NCBI GenBank assembly: GCA_951804985.1
Contig: OX638132.1
Span: 47,562,476 to 47,626,475 of the forward strand
From: Dryomyza anilis
Taxonomy: Eukaryota > Arthropoda > Insecta > Diptera > Dryomyzidae
DNA length: 64,000 nt
Direction of reading: 5' to 3'
Below, piece by piece: positions 57,395-64,000 of the stretch. Numbering within the stretch: the first letter of the stretch is position 1; each line of letters opens with the position of its first letter. A program made the translations under genes and the position numbers. The notes beneath the pieces were generated by a model. That model was not told the origin of the DNA and did not search any database. It worked only from the letters and a program-made list of their open reading frames with translations.

Positions 57395-58465
57395 GGATGT
57401 CCAAAATACATCGAATTTTAAAAACACTCGATATATTGCTTCGACACAACGATGTTTTCCAATGCTATATAAGTCCCAGAATCTATTCGATATATCGATA
57501 TATTTTTTCTAAATATCGAAGTCACAATTTTTACATGAAAAAATGCATAGTTTCATTTTAAATAATGACAATCAGTGTTGCATTGTTACTACGTTGCACT
57601 GACTTTACATGTCGATTGCTAGTGCTAGGGGAGTGCAAAAAATCAAGAAGAAATGAAAGACAAATTACATGACATAGTCACAGATGTAAAAGTCGAAGAT
57701 AGCGTTTACGATGAACTGTCGGTATATTTGTCGGTATATTATATATCCAGTATCACAATTTAATGAAAATCCTTTACAATTGTTGAAGGATCTCTCAAGT
57801 TACGACTATCCAAATTATATGAGATTTCAATCAAATATTTAACTATGATTGGAAGTTCCGTGCCATCGGAAAGACTCCTTTCAAAATCGGACCAAAAGCG
57901 GTCCAAACAGCGAATGATTTGAAAAAAATTTTAATCAACATTTTCTTTATTATTTCGTCGTTGTAGAACGAAAAGTCGCCAAATACATTTTTATGAAAAA
58001 CTTAAATTTCGAGTTTTCTGATTAATATTATAAAAAGTAATTGATGGATTTTTAAAGTTCAAATATCAATTGATAGATTTTCATTTTCTTATCATGTGGT
58101 AAAAAATTGAGATCATCGATTAAAAATTGACATATATATAAAGATTTTTGTAAATGAATATTTGGCATTTTGAAAATGTATTTGGTGACTTTTCGTTCTA
58201 CAACGACGATTTTTTTTCTTGACTTTAGAAATGGAATGATCTCATTTGTTTTGTTATATTTTGTCTATTGTTAATGTACCATTTATGTTTTGTGTAATAA
58301 AAAATTGTTTTAAACCAAACATTTTGCGACAAACTTATAAAATTTCCATCAAAACGAAAAAATGTTCCCTAATTATTTTTCATTCGATGTATTGAAATCA
58401 TCGATATTTTGATTCGATACATCGGAAAACATCGATACAACGAGTCGATGTATTGCATCGACCAA
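57395..58465 (+). pseudogene. hAT transposase remnant with a nested MITE
   Basis: The outer sequence starts TAGGGATGTCCAAAATACAT, a hAT-like end, and both sides carry many ATCGATA/CGATATATCG repeats (57400-57540, 58380-58470). Within, frames at about 57770-57920 read NPLQLLKDLSSYDYPN, then MIGSSVPSERLLSKSDQKRS, the C-terminal dimerisation motif of hAT transposases (usual form: P.(T/S)S(V/A)PSER.FS). The rest of the transposase is gone. The right terminus cannot be matched to the left. Confidence 0.65.
57955..58209. mobile_element. 255 bp MITE with near-perfect 37-base inverted ends
   Basis: The left end is TCGTCGTTGTAGAACGAAAA followed by GTCGCCAAATACATTTT. The right end, reversed, differs by a single base in 37. 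It is nested in the hAT remnant at 57395-58465, so it inserted later. No ORF. Confidence 0.9.
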
Positions 58466-58799
58466 AACATCAATGTGTTTTTCTTTATTTTATAAAGAAA
58501 ACTAATGCGATTAAAAATGTAAATACTTCCAAAACCCTTGTCCATAATTTCGCATTAGTTTGAGAAACCTCAATAAAAACTGGTATATACTCATATGTCT
58601 TAAGTACAAACCGTGTTACAAAAAATGGGCGGTTATTGTCAACTGCTACGCCTAGCTGCCATATAACATTTATAGTAAACACAATATAACTCTGAAGATA
58701 GAAAAGGTATATTATTGACATTTTGTCCATCATCATATATAAAAACAAAACATGATAGTGATCGGCCAACTTCGACGTCTACCTGACATAAAAACAAAG

Positions 58800-59850
58800 C
58801 TCGGCGAATTGACGTGGAATTCCCCTCTGAGTTGATGTATGTCTCTTGAAAACACGATTACAGAAAAGGTAGAAGAGCATCACTGACACTAGAGATGGTC
58901 GCGTGCCTCTTTTTGATGGCACGGACACGCACGGGTACGCCGATAGTTGACACGCACGAGCCCGACTACTAAATTAACAGGCACGCACGAGAAGCACGAT
59001 AAAGCACGGGCTTTAAAAAGACACGAAGAAACACGGAAAAACACGACAAAACACGAAAACATGAAAAAGCAGGCGAAACGTGAAAAATAATATCGGAATC
59101 GTTTAGATTTTGGAACCGGAATCGTTATTAAAAATGTGTGGAACTGGAATCGGAAACCATTTATTTGTTTTTGGTTGGAATCGGAACAGCTATTTTAAAA
59201 ATCTAAACCGGCATCGGAACCGTTATTAAAAAATGTATGGAACCGGAATCGAAACCCATTTAATTTAATTTTACTGTTAAATTTTACTGTTGGAACGGAA
59301 ATCAGAACGGGAACCACAATTTTAAAAATCTTGGAACCCGAACCGTTATTCCAAAGGGTTTTAGTCCCTTTAATAAATAATTCAAAAATTAAGTTTGATA
59401 CTGTTTTATTCTCTTAAATCCACAAAGAAAACTAAAACTACAGATTTTTAAGAAAAGGTTAAAATTCCACGAAATTTTTTATTTTCCGAAGATGGTAGTA
59501 TGGGTTTTTAAAATTGTGTGAAACAATTAAAAAAAATGTTTAATGGGCGCGTGTCTGATTTTGGAGGCACGTACGGGCACGACAGCAACTAGCACGCACG
59601 GAGATTTGCACGCACGAACTCAAATTTTCGGGCGTGACACGAAAAAAGCACGGCACGCGCCCATCTCTAACTGACACTACTAATTTAAATTACTTATATG
59701 ACTACGCTGTCTGTCAAGGAAAATATTGATCGGTCTATTGTGACCTGGATCCGACACCTCATGTTCAAATATCTCATATAACAATGACATCTACGGGTTA
59801 AATAAATGTAATAATTAATGTAAATTATGAATATTAGGATGACACTTAAT
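58800..59850. repeat. ATACCCTACAC-type repeat interrupted by a hAT-type element
   Basis: Left part 58800-58881 (TGAGTTGATGTATGTCTC, AAACACGATTACA) and right part 59690-59850 (GGTCTATTGTGACCTGGATC, CATGTTCAAATATCTCATAT) match the internal sequence of 13399-13700 on either side of the insertion. Confidence 0.65.
58890..59669. mobile_element. 780 bp hAT-type nonautonomous element with exact 8-base target duplication
   Basis: The ends are TAGAGATGGTCGCGTGCC and, reversed, TAGAGATGGGCGCGTGCC. ACTGACAC is duplicated at 58882-58889 and 59670-59677. The interior consists of CACGCACGAG, AAACACGAA and GGAACCGGAATCGGAACC subrepeats, with no ORF. A partial relative is at 30577-31275. The ends and the 8-base duplication identify hAT-type transposition. 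Confidence 0.92.
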
Positions 59851-60341
59851 TAACACCCCTAGGATTGTTTATTAGGACCAAAAGCTGAGCCAAATATTTT
59901 AGAAAATGATCAACGTGATCACGTGCCACACCGAACTAGAAAATTCAGCATTGTAAAAGAAGAAAAATCTTGACGATTAAATAAATATATTTTTGGTATA
60001 CAACATGTAATACACAGGATATGGTGCTTATATATATATAAAAATAGTCGTTAGATGTATATGTTTTTATTTCTGTATTAAATAATCGATAATTCAGAAA
60101 ATTACCAAAAAATCGAAAATCCGATTACATGTAATTTTTTCTCAGTTCTACAAGTAGAAACCGCCTTTCTACAGATATGCTTTCGGGCATACAACATGCC
60201 AAACGACTAACTGAAAATTGCAAGTGCTTTGAAGAAATTGAAAAAGATAGAAAATGAAACATTAAATGATTAAATAATATATTACAAATGTATTTTATTT
60301 TGTATATATTTTTTCCTATAATTAAATATTTTTTACGTATA

Positions 60342-60697
60342 CACTAAGAAAACAGAATGTTTATGAGAGTGTTGCTGCAACAAAAATACTACTCGCTTTA
60401 ACAATTCCAATATGCAGAAAATACAAATAAATGTGCAGCAAAAGTTTGTAAACATCACATATTTTGTATTATTTGTGAGATGTTTTTTATAAAAATATCA
60501 TATTTGTGGTAGATTCACTGCAACTACTAGAGAAATAGGTAGCATTCACATATTCCACAGATATTAATGCTTTTGTAGAAAAACTATTAATATTATCTAA
60601 ATATCACAAAAAGTGTCAAATATTTGACTTGAATAATTTGCAACTGCAATGATGTTTAAGGCTCTAATACTTTTCAACTATTTTCGTTTTCTTAGTG
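60342..60697. mobile_element. 356 bp variant MITE with CACTAAGAAAAC ends
   Basis: It has the same terminus as the 853 bp family (CACTAAGAAAACAGAATG; reversed right end CACTAAGAAAACGAAAAT) and TA on both sides (60340-60341, 60698-60699), but a different, shorter interior. It is probably mobilised by the same enzyme. Confidence 0.85.
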
Positions 60698-60959
60698 TAG
60701 GTAAGAAAAATAAATATGTTAATTAATAAATTGGAATAATAGGAAGAAAACTATTTGCAAATAATAAAATTACTACTATTATTATGAATTTTAAATTCTA
60801 GTATTTGTGTGTGATTTTTCTCAATATTAGCCTTTTTAATGAAAAAGTTGCATGAGTGATTTCGGTGTGATTTAGTTTTTTTCGTGTTTATTTTCGGTTG
60901 GCAACCTTGCCCTGAGGACATCGGGACCACTTTAAAAAATAATCACACACATTATCACA

Positions 60960-61130
60960 TATGTGTAGTGTATTTTGAGTTGGCTTAATGCGACTATAAC
61001 TTTCATAATTCTTACAAACACCAACTATCAAAATGTCCCTACTTCACATTTTCCCATGTGACCTAAACTTCCTTAATAGTTTTAATGTGATCATCGCTCA
61101 TAATTCAATGGGTTGATACAATACATCATA
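60960..61130. repeat. ATACCCTACAC-type repeat, 3' part
   Basis: GTGTAGTGTATTTTGAGTTG, then GCGACTATAACTTTC and TTTCCCATGTGACCTAA, match 14874-14990. Confidence 0.6.
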
Positions 61131-61768
61131 ATGAATCAATTTAAAATTTGGAAGTTAAAATAATTATTTCTTGGTCATTCCGGATCAATGTGACTTTACT
61201 TTCGATACTTACATATATATATATTTTTTTATTATTTCCAATTTTAAAAATAATAGATTTTTTTTTCCTAAAATATTTCTCCAAATCCGAATATTCGATG
61301 AAACAGAATAATTCGTCATCAAAATTAGTATTCGAGGTTTAAAAGAAAGCTTACACGTCACATTTTTATACACTCGTGTTGAGTGTAATAAGACACTTTT
61401 GTTTTTACCAAATTGAATTAAGTCAGCACGATACAGAAATTTCCGCTGTTAGCTTAGTCAAAGAATGCACGTTATACGAGTAGTTATTTGTGTTATACAT
61501 TTTCATCGTAGTGACATTAATTTAATATGGTAGGCACTATAGGTATGATGATATCATCATGATTGACTTGAACCATATAGTATGTATTACACATAGAGTT
61601 ATATACCGAGTTTGCTGACTTCGCTGCCTAAAACATTGGTTATGTGGAATTTTACAGATTTACGGCCTTATGCTGTACAATTTCCTGAGTGACACATTTC
61701 TTAAGGTTTTCACTCACATACGTAATAACATTGTATGCTGTATATATTACGTATTGGTTCGACGAGCT

Positions 61769-62055
61769 TTACTGCCTGAACAGAATGCGGGCGGCGAACA
61801 AAAATGAGAGTTCGAACATGGAAAACAACAACAAATTTTCCGCTCAGCGGCCGACGCCAGAATAAAATCTATTTTATTTTTCTGTCAACGGCCGGCGGCG
61901 CTCTTAAGCAATGTTGTCATATTTTCATATATTTTAATTTTTGTTTACATTTTTCAAGTTCGTTTGCCGCTGGCCGGCGTTCGTTATTATTTTGGGCGTC
62001 CTCTCATTTGACGCCTGCTGCTCGCCGCTCGTCGTCCGTATTCTTCAGGCAGTTA
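61769..62055. mobile_element. 287 bp GC-richer TIR element
   Basis: The left end TTACTGCCTGAACAGAATGC and the right end reversed, TAACTGCCTGAAGAATACGG, are both followed by GGGCGGCG/GAGCGGCG sequences. Internal GCGGCCGACGCC and CGGCCGGCGGCG motifs form further inverted repeats. The 140-codon frame starting at 61804 lies across these repeats and is not called. Confidence 0.55.
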
Positions 62056-62336
62056 CGGCACATTCGTCCGCCTTTGCGTAGTCTTTCAATGTTCTCAATT
62101 TCGCATTTCCAATCAATGTATTTAGATTTAGAAGAGACAATGTTCAATACAATTGTTTACGTTTTTTTGATAATTTGTGTATTTGGCAACTCAAAAAACA
62201 TATCTGTAACAATCAAAACAAATTAAAAAAAAAATTGTTTGCTAGAAATTTTCTAGGTTTATTTATCATTACCGCGGCTGTAAATAAAAAATAATAATTT
62301 CCACGGTGCTTTAAATAAACGGCAAACACACAGAAA

Positions 62337-63265
62337 AAAGTGTGTAAATATAACTAAAATGTTAATCAATCCAATTAATTTTTAATTGAAACTCAGCCGA
62401 TGTAACTTTTAGTAGCATTGAATTCCATATTCGTAATAATGAGAATATGTTAATTGGAGAAACTTTAATTAATTTTTTTGTCATATTGATATCAAAGTTG
62501 TTATATTTTTTATTGGAAATTTTTAAATCATTAATTAATTAATTAGTAACATCAATTTAAAAATTTCATTCGATAGAAATTGGATCAATATTTTGTTAAA
62601 TTAAGTAAAATATTTGTCGAATAGAAACATATGAAAATAAAAATAATTTAATTCAATATATAACATAAAATAAATATTAAATAAGCATTTATACTGTTTG
62701 ATATGCTTTGTAAAATTCTTTCAACCTAACGAATGTTTAACCGAAGTCAGTTTTCAGAACTTCTAAAGGTGGGCCAATTAATTGAGTCAAACATAAAATT
62801 TGATATTCGCTTTTTAATGATTTAATATGCAACAAAATGAGCATCATGAGCTGTTTGTTTAAATTCTTGACAGCAAAAATAAATTGAGCCATTTAATGCT
62901 TTAATAACATAACATACACTAAATAACGCAATATCCTGTTTTAAAGTAGCAATGTAGAAGAAAATAATGTTAGAAGAAACTAAACGACGCCGCCGACGAA
63001 AATAAAATTAAATCCAGAAGAAAAAAACAGTGTTGCAATTTAAGAAAATGAATAAATCAAAAGTAACAAATAAAAGTAGTTAATACTACTAAAGATTTAG
63101 TTGTATTGAAATTATATTAAATTTATCCTATTAATATTTTAATTAAAAAATTGTTAATACAATTAATTAATTAGTAAATACATTCATATTTTAAATTGGA
63201 ATACGATTTTGTTTGCTATTAATATCAATTGTTATATATACATACGTACAATATTTTTTTCTGTG
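62337..63265. mobile_element. TIR element with CACACAGAAAAAA ends, copy 2
   Basis: It starts CACACAGAAAAAAGTGTGTA and ends ATTTTTTTCTGTG. The left part (62392-62455) and right part (62955-63265) match 31436-31513 and 32818-33129; the interior differs. No transposase. Confidence 0.75.
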
Positions 63266-63529
63266 AATGACTAAATAAAGAATATTTTTGCAGAGGGGTT
63301 TCGTGTTAAAGCCTAAAATAGAACTGAATATCGACCGAAACAGTAAAACAAATTCTGGACAATTTTCGTCGATCGAAGACATACAGCATAAGGCTGTAAA
63401 GTTAAAGTAGATAAGTTCACAAGCAGTGCGCATATAATTTGCAACCAAAGTTACCAAGTAATATTAAAATCTAACGCTCAATAAATTTGAATTATTTTTT
63501 GGAAAAAAATGTGGCATAGAAACATTCCT

Positions 63530-63860
63530 TCCGCTTATGTTCCGTTATCGGTACAGCAAAACGGAATCATATTCCGGAAACGAGCCGATTTCTGAATCCG
63601 GAAACGTGTTGGAGAGCGGGTTTTAAGAACATCGAAAACGTATTCGAATCAGTTGAAAATCCGTTATGACGTGCCGTAAACGTGCCATTGTATCGTACTT
63701 TAAACGGAGTACAAATATATGTAGTACAATTGAAACGCACCGAAAATGTGCCAATATCGTAACTTAAAAAGCAAACCGGAGTGGAATACAACAAAACGCA
63801 CCATAAACGTGCTGTAAACTGAGTGGAAATATGTAGCTTACTGAAATATTTCATTGTAAA
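63530..63860. repeat. CGGAAACG/CGTAAACG subrepeat block related to the element at 2345-3945
   Basis: Repeats such as CCGGAAACGAGCCG, GTGCCGTAAACGTGCC and CCGTTATCGG in both orientations resemble the arms of 2345-3945. This is probably one arm of a second element that continues past the window edge. Confidence 0.5.
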
Positions 63861-64000
63861 TTAAAACAAGTGCATTTTTTAGTATGATATTTTAATTTCA
63901 AATTTTAATTATTAACTATTAAAAATTATATTATAATTTTAATTTAACATCGTTCACACATTAGACGAGCCAAAACAAATGATTTTCGAGGTATTTCGTC

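Noticed and set aside
61804..62226. 140-codon plus frame
   Set aside because: It spans a GC-richer inverted-repeat element and has no recognised domain or splice context.

Overview
This window is nuclear DNA from an insect, most probably a higher fly (Diptera: Schizophora). It is AT-rich, has short GT-AG introns (53 and 84 bases), contains dipteran-type Tc1/mariner, hAT, RTE, I-clade and copia-like elements, and carries the start of an Atg2 gene. The order is inferred from these features and from repeat families I associate with flies; I cannot name a species. There is no bacterial, phage, CRISPR or operon structure.

Host-gene content is low. The one secure gene is the 5' end of Atg2 (minus strand, exons at 24935-25099 and 24526-24850). 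Its remaining exons should lie to the left on the minus strand, but I found none in 1-24525, so that whole repeat-filled stretch may be intron. Weaker host-derived pieces are two phase-compatible exons of an unrecognised gene (46914-47150, plus), a possible two-exon gene (35302-34256, minus), and fragments resembling the N-terminus of Golgi PAP phosphatase (36671-36850), the MICOS subunit MIC26/27 (about 42341-42580) and a USP12/46-type ubiquitin protease (44457-44560). The last three look like broken or captured pieces.

Layout. 1-5080: SINE end and a decayed LINE (ORF1 plus EN-RT, minus), its endonuclease split by a 1.6 kb long-TIR element. 5.6-10 kb: TA-flanked TIR element, SINE, RTE fragment, a full MITE with CACTAAG ends, and an ATTCAT-rich element. 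11.2-13.4 kb: an inverted and tandem array built from a LINE 3' end, then two head-to-head Tc1 fragments. 13.4-14.9 kb: a hAT element with a perfect 8-base target duplication inside a repeat with ATACCCTACAC ends. 15.2-20.2 kb: a second decayed LINE (I-like, minus) containing a short copia-like LTR element and a subrepeat block. 20.5-24.5 kb: SINE, TTAA MITE, GGGGCC-ended element, minisatellite. 24.5-25.1 kb: Atg2. 25.4-31.3 kb: foldback elements, nested MITEs, TA microsatellites. 31.3-33.8 kb: a tandem repeat of about 183 bases split by a TA-inserted element. 34-37 kb: possible gene pieces. 37.6-40.9 kb: a nearly full-length RTE retrotransposon with a 12-base target duplication. 42-47 kb: gene fragments, MITEs and a foldback element. 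48-52.4 kb: satellites, Tc1 and mariner fragments. 54-64 kb: MITEs, a hAT transposase remnant with a nested 37-base-TIR MITE, a 780 bp hAT-type element with an exact 8-base target duplication, and further TIR elements.

The genes do not work together as a pathway. The window is a record of successive insertions, many of which can be ordered by nesting. No new defence-like or metabolic system is visible. The most unusual points are the LINE-3'-end-derived array, the nonautonomous elements with simple subrepeats at their ends, a short leader ORF in the RTE element, and gene fragments next to MITEs.
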